Below, piece after piece: positions 13,301 to 18,662 of a DNA stretch of 18,662 bases. The position numbers were made by a program, and so were the translations under genes. Numbering within the stretch: position 1 is the first letter of the stretch; the number at the start of each line of letters is the position of its first letter. Under the pieces are notes generated by a model that was not told the origin of the DNA, did no database searches, and worked only from the letters and a program-made list of their open reading frames with translations. The DNA is from Palsa-504 sp050010815 (GTDB lineage: Bacteria > Actinomycetota > Actinomycetes > Streptosporangiales > Streptosporangiaceae), in the NCBI GenBank assembly GCA_050010815.1, contig JBEKKH010000074.1:1-18662 (forward strand), written 5' to 3'.

Positions 13301-13978
13301 TTCAGCTGCCGGGCGGCCCGCTGGCTGATGATCAGGCCGAGTGAGTTCCTGACCGCGTGCTCGATCGCCTCGTCCATGGCGTTACCCGCCTTGCGCAGCG
13401 AACGCGACCGGACCACCCGCCAGCCCGCCACCGCGGCGACCTCAGTGGTCCCGCCGCCGATGTCGACCACGAAGCCGCCGGCCCCGCCGGACAGGTCGAA
13501 CCCGGCGCCGGCCGCCGCGGCCACCGGCTCGTCGATCAGCCGGACGTTGTACCGGGGGCGCCGCACGCTCAGCGCCGCGATGATCGACCGCCGCTCGACC
13601 TGGGTGGCGCCGCTCGGCACGCAGACCAGGGCGTTCGGGCGCAGCAGGCCGCGCCGCCTGACCCGGCGCAAAAACGCGTGCAGCATGGCGGCGGCCGCGT
13701 CCAGATCCGAGATGACCCCGTCCCGCATCGGGTGGATGACCTGGATGTCCTGCGGCTCTTTGTCGGCGAGCGCGTCCGCCTCCTCGCCCACCGCGGCCAC
13801 CTTGCCCGCAGCGGTGTCGATGGCGATCGCGGTAGGCTCCTCGAGCACGATGCCGCGCCCGGCTACCCAGACGAGCGTGTTCACGGTGCCGAGATCGATG
13901 GCCACGTTACTCCGGAGGCGCATGCTGGTCTCCTTTGTCCTTCGCAGCTCTGCTTTTCGCAGTCGAGCCGAAGGATAG
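10316..13978 (+). CDS. FtsX-type ABC permease; frame runs past the usual end, antisense to mreB
   Basis: The GTG at 10316 overlaps the ATPase stop as GTGA and begins MSTGPGSTALRERP. A first membrane span is at about 46-65, followed by a large extracytoplasmic domain. An FtsX module comes next (IVLALATIGMLLIALVAVGGFTVLAQRRLRSLGMLGALGA), with more spans. A second extracytoplasmic domain has an Asn/Gly/Pro-rich patch (NDNPNGGPHGGGPNG), and a second FtsX module contains AILDWATVFGIALALGILAMSVGLIRSETARDLRTL. The family end, VAGREPPALSHQPDE, falls at residue 853 (12874), but no stop follows. The frame stays open to 13978, giving 1220 residues with a 367-residue tail that is the antisense of the mreB-like gene. 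The tail is Ser/Pro/Thr/Arg-rich and has no domain I recognise. The true protein probably ends near 12874. Confidence 0.8.
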   Translation: MSTGPGSTALRERPAPAGASNGGVPARRAVIRWAWRMFRREWRQQLLVLALIVVALAATVLGAAVATNNPPPAGAGFGTAQDQAVFNDSGSRLASQLAALQPYGPLDVIENQTIAIPGSINTYDLRAQNPHGPFGLPMLSLLSGHYPAGPGQVAVTDGVAATFNLRVGDVWHQGGQTRLVTGLVQNPQSLLDEFALVAPGQVTAPSQVTVLLDARGASVSSLPASVRPYVQSRQAATSSNPLNPETIVLALATIGMLLIALVAVGGFTVLAQRRLRSLGMLGALGAADANIRLVVRINGVLVGLTGALVGAVLGLIGWLAYRPHLESTSHHLIGTFALPWVVIGPAIALAVLATYFAASRPARSITRVPLVAALSGRPAPPKQVHRSAIPGVVLLVVAGALFVYTGKSNGNGGSGALTLVGGFVVLIAAVIMLAPLVLTVLGLSARRAPIAVRLALRDLVRYRARSGSALAAISLGVLIAALICVLVAQRYGNVLDYTGPNLASNQIIVYTPNDNPNGGPHGGGPNGPSTPPVTSTPQSQAATASSIAKALGSDTVIALDQTGASLQHAAAGRSWSGPIYVATPQLLQAFGIKASDVSPDADFLTARPGLSGISKMQLIYGSYLALQGAQGGNGPGAQSSYPCPKTDCLAHPVIQEVGALPSGTSAPNTVITEHAIHLLGLQASLSGWLIQAPHPPTAAQITDARLTAAAAGMTIETKSSTPSSAEILDWATVFGIALALGILAMSVGLIRSETARDLRTLTATGASSSSRRILTATTAFALALGGAVLGTVAAYVAAIGYAFDNSLDGLSELSNVPTTNLLIILVGMPTIAGAVGLLVAGREPPALSHQPDEPGGRPPGTPRSRGGYPPPRTPLAGAGALRSSISAAPRTTHRSGSSTSTAPTPAVFSIRLARPGSSEPPPDSLTLPRTTSSARPAGISDSISCTAAAIAATIGSSADATRAPGTNSDRGERCATSRPTTSAPPDAPPVTPSVIFSCRAARWLMIRPSEFLTACSIASSMALPALRSERDRTTRQPATAATSVVPPPMSTTKPPAPPDRSNPAPAAAATGSSISRTLYRGRRTLSAAMIDRRSTWVAPLGTQTRAFGRSRPRRLTRRKNACSMAAAASRSEMTPSRIGWMTWMSCGSLSASASASSPTAATLPAAVSMAIAVGSSSTMPRPATQTSVFTVPRSMATLLRRRMLVSFVLRSSAFRSRAEG
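12876..12914. terminator. Two adjacent perfect GC hairpins, bidirectional terminator candidate
   Basis: Hairpin 1 pairs CCGGGGGG (12876-12883) with CCCCCCGG (12887-12894) over a CGA loop. Hairpin 2 pairs CCCCCCG (12897-12903) with CGGGGGG (12908-12914) over an ATCA loop. They lie directly beside the mreB stop (12916-12918, minus strand) and just after the expected permease end. They probably terminate transcription from both sides. Confidence 0.65.
12916..13923 (-). CDS. mreB: MreB/Mbl-like bacterial actin (rod shape-determining protein)
   Basis: The 335-residue protein has the actin/Hsp70 nucleotide fold in MreB form. Phosphate 1 motif is VAIDLGTVNTLVWV (7-20), then VCVPSGATQVERR (100-112), RLIDEPVAAAAGAG (128-141), phosphate 2 FVVDIGGGTTEVAAV (151-165), KAGNAMDEAIEHAVR (178-192) and the adenosine motif VRLSGGGSLLPGL (278-290). 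Length fits MreB (about 340). It should polymerise at the inner membrane and guide wall synthesis or, in sporulating actinomycetes, spore-wall assembly. No mreC, mreD, pbp2 or rodA lies beside it, so it is likely a solitary paralogue; the gene symbol is therefore tentative. A good AAGGAGA Shine-Dalgarno sequence lies about five bases before the ATG. It is divergent from the S53 peptidase. Confidence 0.88.
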   Translation of the reverse strand: MRLRSNVAIDLGTVNTLVWVAGRGIVLEEPTAIAIDTAAGKVAAVGEEADALADKEPQDIQVIHPMRDGVISDLDAAAAMLHAFLRRVRRRGLLRPNALVCVPSGATQVERRSIIAALSVRRPRYNVRLIDEPVAAAAGAGFDLSGGAGGFVVDIGGGTTEVAAVAGWRVVRSRSLRKAGNAMDEAIEHAVRNSLGLIISQRAARQLKITLGVTGGASGGAEVVGLDVAQRSPRSEFVPGALVASALEPIVAAIAAAVHEMLSEIPAGLAEDVVRGKVRLSGGGSLLPGLASRIENTAGVGAVLVEDPLRCVVRGAAEMLERKAPAPARGVRGGG

Positions 13979-14051
13979 TGGCATCGGACTGTGATGGTCT
14001 GAGCGGGTTGCCGGGTGTTAAGGTCATCGGGGCCGGTGAAAGGGGTCGTCG

Positions 14052-15506
14052 ATGCGGGTATCGAGGCGGGTCGTCGTTGCGTTCGGTGCGTGCGGGCTCA
14101 CGGCCGCCGCGCTGGCCGCGGCCGGGACGGGCGTGCCTGGGTCGGCGGTCGCGGGCCCCGCGACCACGGGTTCGGCGTCCGGAGTGCTGTCGGCTGCGGC
14201 CGAGGTGACGGTCCAGCCGGGCGTGATGCACGCCGGTCGCGCGCAGTCTAGCCCCCCTACCACCGCTGACTGCGAGAAAGCCTACAAGGTCGTATGCCTC
14301 GAACCAGCACAAATCCAGCAGGCGTATAACCTGCCCGCGCTGTACGCCAGCGGCGTGACCGGCCGGGGAGCCACCATCGTCATCGTCGACTCCTACGGCT
14401 CGCCGACGATCAAGCACGACCTGGGCGTCTTCGACCAGACGTTCGGCCTGCCCGCGCCGCCCTCGCTGCGGATCATCCAGCCCGCGGGCAAGGTGCCCGC
14501 CTACAACCCGAACAACTCCGACATGGTCGGCTGGGCGGGTGAGACCACGCTGGACGTGGAGTACGCGCACACGGTCGCGCCGGGCGCGAACCTGCTGCTG
14601 GTCGAGACGCCGGTCTCGGAGACCGAGGGCGTGCACGGCTTCCCGCAGATCATCAAGGCCGAGGAGTACGTGCTCAAGCACCACCTCGGCGACGTGATCA
14701 GCCAGAGCTTCAGCGCCACCGAGCAGACCTTCCCGGTCCCGCGCCCGGCCTCGATCAAGGCGCTGCGCGGCGCCTACAAGCTCGCCGCCCAGGACAAGGT
14801 CACCGTGCTCGCCGCCGCGGGCGACTCGGGCGCCGCCGACGTCGGGCTCGACGGGAGCACCTACTACCTGTACCCGGTGACGTCGTGGCCGGACAGCGAC
14901 CCGCAGGTGACCGGCGTCGGCGGAACCCAGGTGCACGTCAACGCCAAGGGCCAGCCCACCTTCCAGACCGTGTGGAACGACACGTACAGCAAGGCCACCA
15001 ACGAGTTCGCCTTCGGTGACGCGGGCCCGAATCCGCTAGCCGGCGGCGGCGGCAAGTCGATCGTGTTCGGCCGCCCGGCTTACCAGAACGGCGTCGAGAA
15101 GGTCGTCGGCAGCCAGCGGGGCGTGCCCGACATCTCGATGAGCGGGGCCTGCAACGGGTCGGTCGACACCTACGGCACCTTCGGCGGAGCGCCGGCCGGC
15201 TGGACCCCGGCATGCGGCACCAGCGAGGCCACCCCGCTGTTCGCGGGCATCGTCGCGCTGGCGGACCAGGTGGCCGGGCATTCCCTCGGGCTGATCAACC
15301 CGGCCCTGTACCGGCTGTCCGCCGAGCACGCCCCCGGCATCGTGGACATCACCTCGGGCAACAACACCGTGTCGTTCGTCCAGGGCGGCCACACGCACAC
15401 GGTGGACGGTTTCGCCGCCCGGCCCGGTTACGACCTGGCCTCGGGGGTCGGCACGGTGAACGCCCCGTCCTTCGTCCGCGAGCTTGCTTTCCTGGCCGGT
15501 CACTAA
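14052..15506 (+). CDS. Secreted S53 (sedolisin/kumamolisin-type) serine-carboxyl peptidase
   Basis: The 484-residue protein has an N-terminal signal peptide (about 1-34, starting MRVSRRVVVAFGA; a weak twin-arginine look). The catalytic residues of family S53 are present: E164 and D168 in GETTLDVE, oxyanion D258 in AAAGDSGAAD, and S391 in CGTSEATP. The calcium site near the C-terminus is represented by D432 (VDITSGNN) and D461 (GYDLASGVGT). The peptidase core begins at about residue 90 (QAYNLPALYASGVTGRG). Only about 55 residues separate it from the signal peptide, so the usual long activation propeptide (about 170-200 residues) is absent. Two close cysteines (C74, C82) and C367/C388 could form disulfides. 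A role in extracellular protein breakdown at acid pH is expected from the family. AAAGGGG at 14039-14045 is the ribosome site. Confidence 0.92.
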   Translation: MRVSRRVVVAFGACGLTAAALAAAGTGVPGSAVAGPATTGSASGVLSAAAEVTVQPGVMHAGRAQSSPPTTADCEKAYKVVCLEPAQIQQAYNLPALYASGVTGRGATIVIVDSYGSPTIKHDLGVFDQTFGLPAPPSLRIIQPAGKVPAYNPNNSDMVGWAGETTLDVEYAHTVAPGANLLLVETPVSETEGVHGFPQIIKAEEYVLKHHLGDVISQSFSATEQTFPVPRPASIKALRGAYKLAAQDKVTVLAAAGDSGAADVGLDGSTYYLYPVTSWPDSDPQVTGVGGTQVHVNAKGQPTFQTVWNDTYSKATNEFAFGDAGPNPLAGGGGKSIVFGRPAYQNGVEKVVGSQRGVPDISMSGACNGSVDTYGTFGGAPAGWTPACGTSEATPLFAGIVALADQVAGHSLGLINPALYRLSAEHAPGIVDITSGNNTVSFVQGGHTHTVDGFAARPGYDLASGVGTVNAPSFVRELAFLAGH

Positions 15507-15837
15507 GATCCTTTTGGGCCAAACGGGTATTGGTGCTTCTCCTCGGTATCCTCATGACTCTCTAATGGCACCGAACTAACTCCCATCACCACAACGGGAC
15601 ATGCTTCCGTTATATCGGCGGAAAGCGCCGCTCACGGCGGCGTGCGCCAAGATACATTGTCAGCGGGTGGTGGCATCGTGGACCCTTCTGTGCCGCCTCT
15701 CATATGTGCTTTGACCTCGCGTTTCTCGGTGGAATCATCCACACCGGGCAACCCCTTGTGCCATGAATAAGCCTGACCTTCAGGGGAAGTGGGAACTCGC
15801 CCCTTGGGTGGCTCGCTATGAGGAGAGGAGGACAGCG
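15507..15837. other. Long intergenic region before the hemerythrin gene
   Basis: This 331-base stretch has no convincing gene, and its first half is AT-richer than the neighbours. It holds competing small stems at 15616-15642: CGGCG (15616-15620) can pair with CGCCG (15626-15630), which can instead pair with CGGCG (15635-15639). It also holds a candidate promoter at 15711-15738 and the ribosome site of the hemerythrin gene. An in-frame ATG at 15763 would extend the hemerythrin protein by 25 residues but has no ribosome site. Confidence 0.6.
15711..15738 (+). promoter_or_regulatory. Candidate promoter of the hemerythrin gene
   Basis: TTGACC at 15711-15716 is separated by 16 bases from AATCAT at 15733-15738. 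This would give a leader of about 90 bases. The -10 match is modest. Confidence 0.3.
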
Positions 15838-16329
15838 ATGGAGGATGTGTTCGAAGTCCTGTCCGAGGACCATGAGGAGATCAGTGCCGTCCTGGACGAG
15901 CTCGAGAAGGGCCCGACCGCGGCCACCGGGGCCGGCGAGGACCAGCTGATGCTGCGCAAGATGATGACGGAAGAACTCATCATCGAGGCCGCCAAGCACG
16001 CCGACATCGAACGGATATACGTGTGGTCGGCCGTACGGGAGCATGTCCCGGGGGGCGGCCCGCTGGCCGACCGGGCCATCTGCCAGCAGCTCGAGACCGG
16101 CGAACTGCTGGCCGAGCTGGACAAGCTGGACGCCGCCGACCCCGGGTTCGAGGATCTGCTCAGCCGGTTCACCCGGCTGAGCCGGGCGCACTTCGACTTC
16201 GAGGAGAGGCAGATATGGTCGCGGCTGCGGGCGGTCCTCCCGGCCAAGCTCGCGAGTGAACTGGGCCGCAGGATACTGCTGGGCCGGAAGGTGGCCTCCA
16301 TCCTGCCGCATCCCCGCGCGTGGGCCTGA
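15838..16329 (+). CDS. Hemerythrin HHE-domain protein
   Basis: The 163-residue all-helical protein fits the actinobacterial hemerythrin (HHE) group. It opens MEDVFEVLSEDHEEISAVLDELE, with the first iron-ligand histidine (H12) in DHEEI. It continues with EELIIEAAKHADIERIYVWSAVREH (helix 2 and its H/E ligands), LADRAICQQLETGELLAELDKLD, and RLSRAHFDFEERQIWSRLRAVLP (last H-x-x-x-E pair). Such proteins carry a diiron site and sense or buffer oxygen, nitric oxide or iron; which applies here is unknown. A strong GGAGG Shine-Dalgarno sequence at 15827-15831 lies six bases before this ATG, which decides the start against the upstream ATG at 15763. It looks like a single-gene unit. Confidence 0.88.
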   Translation: MEDVFEVLSEDHEEISAVLDELEKGPTAATGAGEDQLMLRKMMTEELIIEAAKHADIERIYVWSAVREHVPGGGPLADRAICQQLETGELLAELDKLDAADPGFEDLLSRFTRLSRAHFDFEERQIWSRLRAVLPAKLASELGRRILLGRKVASILPHPRAWA

Positions 16330-16351
16330 TCCCGCAAACCCCGCAAGTCCC

Positions 16352-16380
16352 GCAGACCCCGCTAACCTGACGGGATCTGC
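16352..16380. terminator. Possible terminator after the hemerythrin gene
   Basis: GCAGA plus CCC (16352-16359) can pair with GGG (16372-16374) and TCTGC (16376-16380), with one bulged A and a 12-base loop. It starts 22 bases after the stop codon. No T-tract follows. Confidence 0.35.
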
Positions 16381-16509
16381 AGCGGGCCTTCAGCTATCTA
16401 TCAGCTTCGTAGTGCTCACTAGAGGCAGGCGGGGACAGGCCAGGCGTTTGCGTGCGGTCCGTCCCGGCCCACGAGCGACCGAACGCACGCGACCTAGGGC
16501 GTGATACAG

Positions 16510-17901
16510 ATGCAGGATTACAGCGGCTACGGCATGCCGCCTGCCGATGGTGGCGGCTACGGCGGTCCCACCTCGCCGCTGCCGCAGGGACCTCCTCCGC
16601 CTCCCCGGCCGCCGCGACGGCGCATCGGCCTGCTGAGCTACGTGGCCGTGGCGCTGGCTGCGGGCGCGCTGGGGGCCGGCACGGTCGTGGCCGTGTATCA
16701 CCCCACGTCCAGCACCTCGGCGGCGCCGGCGCCAAGCAGCAGCGCCGTTCCCGCCGCCCCCGCCCCGAGCAACTCGGCGGTACCTCAGCCGAGCATCGGG
16801 TCAGGGACGAACGCCGGCGAGGCCGCGGTGCTGAAGAAGGTCGCGCCGGGCGTGGTCATCATCAACACCACGCTGCAGTACAGCAGCGAGGAGGCCGCGG
16901 GCACCGGCATGGTGCTCAACTCCAGCGGCCTGGTGCTGACCAACAACCATGTCATCGAGAACGCCACCAAGATCAGCGCCACGGTGCTGGCGACGGGCCG
17001 CACCTACCCGGCCAAGGTCGTCGGCTATGACGTCACCGGCGATGTCGCCGAGATCCAGCTGCAGGGCGCGTCCGGCCTGCACACCGTCCCGATCGGCAAT
17101 TCGTCGCAGGTCAGGTCGGGGGCCTCGGTGGTGGCGCTGGGCAACGCCGAAGGACAGAGCCAGATCGTCGCGGCCGAGGGCAAGATCACCGGGGTGAACC
17201 AGACCATCACGGCGAACGACCAGGGTGGCACGGTCACCTCGGAGACCCTGCACGGCATGCTCGAGACCGACGCGAGCATCGTGGCCGGCGACTCCGGCGG
17301 CCCGCTGTCCACGGTCGCGGGCCAGGTCATCGGGATGGACACCGCGGGCAACAGCGTGAGCTTCCCGCAGCAGCAGTCCACCGCCGGCTTCGCCATCCCG
17401 ATCGACACCGCCCTCGCGATCGCCCGTCAGATTTCCGCCGGGGACGCCAGCTCCACGGTCGTCATCGGCTACCCGCCGTTCATCGGGATCTACATTGGCA
17501 AGGGGACGAGCACCAGCCCGCAAGCCCAGGCCCAGGCCCAGGAGGAGCAGGGCGGCGGCGGGGGTTTCGGTGGCGGGAACGGCTTCGGCAACTCCGGCCC
17601 CGGCAGCACCCCGGGCTGCTACACCAGCGACGGCAACCTGGTCACCCCCTCGCCGATCGCCTCGGTCAGCTCCGGCACCCTGGTTCTCGGCACGATCTGC
17701 GGCAGCCCGGCCGCCACCGCGGGCCTGACCGCGGGTGCGGTCATCACCGAAGTGAACGGACAGACGGTGGGCTCCCCGCAGAGCCTGACCAGCATCATGT
17801 CCAAGTTCCTCCCCGGCGCCCACGTCTCCCTCACCTGGGTCACCCCCGCCAACCAGACCAAGACCGGCACCCTAACCCTGACCGCCGGCCCGCCCCTATA
17901 A
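16510..17901 (+). CDS. Membrane-anchored trypsin-like serine protease with PDZ domain (HtrA/DegP type)
   Basis: The 463-residue protein has a short cytoplasmic Gly/Pro-rich N-terminus, one membrane span at about 40-63 and a Ser/Ala/Pro linker to about 95. The S1C protease domain (about 105-315) has H147 in LTNNHVI, D178 in YDVTGDVAEI and S262 in VAGDSGGPLS. A PDZ domain follows (ATAGLTAGAVITEVNGQTVGSPQSL near 402-427). Between its first strand (FIGIYIG) and the rest lies a Gln/Ala then Gly/Phe/Asn-rich insert at about 338-367. The protease should act outside the membrane in protein quality control or signalling. An in-frame GTG at 16501 is possible, but AGGG at 16496-16499 is better placed for the ATG at 16510. 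Two cysteines (C370, C397) may form a disulfide in the PDZ region. Confidence 0.92.
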   Translation: MQDYSGYGMPPADGGGYGGPTSPLPQGPPPPPRPPRRRIGLLSYVAVALAAGALGAGTVVAVYHPTSSTSAAPAPSSSAVPAAPAPSNSAVPQPSIGSGTNAGEAAVLKKVAPGVVIINTTLQYSSEEAAGTGMVLNSSGLVLTNNHVIENATKISATVLATGRTYPAKVVGYDVTGDVAEIQLQGASGLHTVPIGNSSQVRSGASVVALGNAEGQSQIVAAEGKITGVNQTITANDQGGTVTSETLHGMLETDASIVAGDSGGPLSTVAGQVIGMDTAGNSVSFPQQQSTAGFAIPIDTALAIARQISAGDASSTVVIGYPPFIGIYIGKGTSTSPQAQAQAQEEQGGGGGFGGGNGFGNSGPGSTPGCYTSDGNLVTPSPIASVSSGTLVLGTICGSPAATAGLTAGAVITEVNGQTVGSPQSLTSIMSKFLPGAHVSLTWVTPANQTKTGTLTLTAGPPL

Positions 17902-17908
17902 AGCCACA

Positions 17909-17962
17909 CATCATCGTGGATCGTTACTACCCGCAGGCGGGAGGTAACGATCCACGATGATG
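17909..17962. terminator. Long perfect hairpin between convergent genes
   Basis: The left arm CATCATCGTGGATCGTTAC (17909-17927) is the exact complement of the right arm at 17944-17962, 19 pairs without mismatch. The 16-base centre has its own stem, CCCG/CGGG around CAGG, so the whole element folds into one rod. It sits seven bases after the protease stop and ten bases before the stop of the MFS gene on the other strand. A bidirectional terminator is likely, and a REP-like mobile palindrome is possible. Confidence 0.8.
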
Positions 17963-17972
17963 GTTCCGCGCT

Positions 17973-18556
17973 CTAGGCGGCTTCGGGGAGCGAGGTTTGC
18001 TGGTGCTCGAAGAGGCCGATGATCTCCTCGACCGGCAGGTTCTTGGTCTCGGGCAGGAACTTCCACACGAACACGATGGCCAGCGCGCAAAGCCCGGCGA
18101 AGACCACCATGACGCCGGCCAGGCTGATGGCGTTCTGGGTCACCGGGAACACCTCGATCAGGGCGAAGTTGGCCAGCCAGTCGATCATCGCGGCGAACGC
18201 GGCCGCCTGCCCGCGGACCGCGGTGGGGAAGACCTCGCCCTGCAGCGTCCAGCCGGTCCCGCCCACGCCGATCGCGAACGAGGCGATGAAGAAGTCCAGG
18301 CCCACCATGATCACCACGAGCCGGAACGTACCGTGCGTGAACGTCAGCCCGGCCGCCGCCACCAGCGCGAACACGATCATCCCGGCATAGCCGCCGATGG
18401 ACAGCTTCCGCCGGCCGAACTTGTCGATCTAGCGGGACCCCAGGTAGGTGGACGCAGCATCGCCAGCGACCCGCGCCGGCTCTTCGGCGCGTATTCGGCG
18501 ATGTAGGCGGTCGCGATGGCCGAGTCCGCGCCGATGACCGCCACTTCCCAAGCCGC
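17973..18556 (-). pseudogene. Broken sugar-porter MFS transporter
   Basis: The 3' part (18428 down to 17973) encodes the C-terminal quarter of a sugar-porter MFS protein: IDKFGRRKLSIGGY, then four spans with EVFPTAVRGQ and the family end LPETKNLPVEEIIGL. In the same frame just upstream is a TAG stop (18429-18431) directly after YLGSR. In a different frame, about 18529-18455, lies DSAIATAYIAEYAPKSRRGSLAML, which belongs near span 4 to 5 of the N-terminal half. The roughly 130-150 residues that normally separate these parts are missing. So an internal deletion, a frameshift and a nonsense codon have destroyed the gene. Upstream of 18556 only low-complexity GC sequence remains. Assembly error near a contig end is an alternative. 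Confidence 0.75.
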
Positions 18557-18590
18557 AGCAAAATGAACATGATCAGACTGGCACGCCGGC

Positions 18591-18662
18591 CAGCCCGCGC
18601 CACCCAGCCCGCGCCGCCCCCACGCCGCCCCCACCGAGCCCACGCCCCCCGCGCCACCAGCC
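18591..18662. repeat. Low-complexity CG tract with two 14-bp units
   Basis: CAGCCCGCGCCACC (18591-18604) is followed by CAGCCCGCGCCGCC (18605-18618), then irregular CCCACGCC-like units up to the window end. It replaces the N-terminal part of the MFS gene. No function is visible. Confidence 0.55.

Noticed and set aside
15721..15751. SigB-type promoter (GTTT then GGGCAA) upstream of the hemerythrin gene
   Set aside because: The spacing is about 19 bases against the expected 14-16, and the -10 match GGGCAA is poor.
15763..15837. Longer hemerythrin start at ATG 15763
   Set aside because: No ribosome site precedes it, whereas GGAGG sits six bases before the ATG at 15838, where similarity to the family begins.
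16801..17823. Long minus-strand frame opposite the HtrA protease
   Set aside because: It is a shadow of the clear protease gene, with no motifs and no ribosome site.
4480..18000. Idea that tet-like gene, FUSC, VOC and ABC genes form one antibiotic resistance island
   Set aside because: They lie in separate transcription units on both strands, with unrelated genes between, no mobility genes and no shift in base composition.

Overview
The window is very GC-rich (third codon positions almost all G or C). It carries typical actinomycete features: GTG starts, several apparently leaderless genes with a TANNNT hexamer just before the start codon, an actinobacterial-type DUF3052 protein, a PadR-controlled ABC exporter of the MacB type, an S53 peptidase and an OtrA-like ribosomal protection protein. 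I infer a soil-type Actinomycetota chromosome, perhaps near Streptosporangiales or Catenulisporales; the genus cannot be read from the sequence. There is no phage, transposase, CRISPR array or rRNA/tRNA gene that I can see.

Layout. 1-2000: a SAM-dependent methyltransferase (+), a DUF1349 protein (-) and a VOC/glyoxalase-fold protein (+). 2000-4450: a nucleoside phosphorylase followed by a FUSC-type membrane protein, both on the minus strand. 4500-6610: a tetracycline-resistance ribosomal protection GTPase preceded by a possible short leader peptide. 6680-7770: a DUF3052 protein (-), a second VOC protein (+) and a decayed membrane-protein fragment. 7780-8700: a diacylglycerol/lipid kinase (-). 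8850-12900: a padR, ABC ATPase, FtsX-type permease operon with a visible palindromic operator at its promoter. 12916-13923: an MreB/Mbl-like actin homologue (-), convergent with the permease. 14052-15506: a secreted S53 peptidase. 15838-16329: a hemerythrin-domain protein. 16510-17901: a membrane-anchored HtrA-type protease with a PDZ domain. 17973-18556: a broken sugar-porter MFS gene.

The genes do not form one pathway. The clearest functional unit is the padR-ABC operon, which looks self-regulated and could export a drug, peptide or lipid. The methyltransferase, VOC proteins, ribosomal protection protein and FUSC transporter give a general stress/antibiotic-tolerance flavour, but that link is inference. 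The S53 peptidase and the HtrA protease are both predicted to act outside the membrane and lie 1 kb apart.

The most unusual points are structural. (1) The permease gene has no in-frame stop where its family normally ends; the frame runs on antisense through the whole mreB-like gene. (2) Perfect hairpins sit between convergent genes, notably a 19-bp-arm element at 17909-17962 and a tandem pair at 12876-12914. (3) Six separate short tandem arrays (units of 8, 9, 13, 13, 18 and 27 bp) sit at gene ends or in a divergent promoter region. (4) Three genes share an identical TANNNT-N6-start arrangement. I found no clear evidence of a wholly new multi-gene system.
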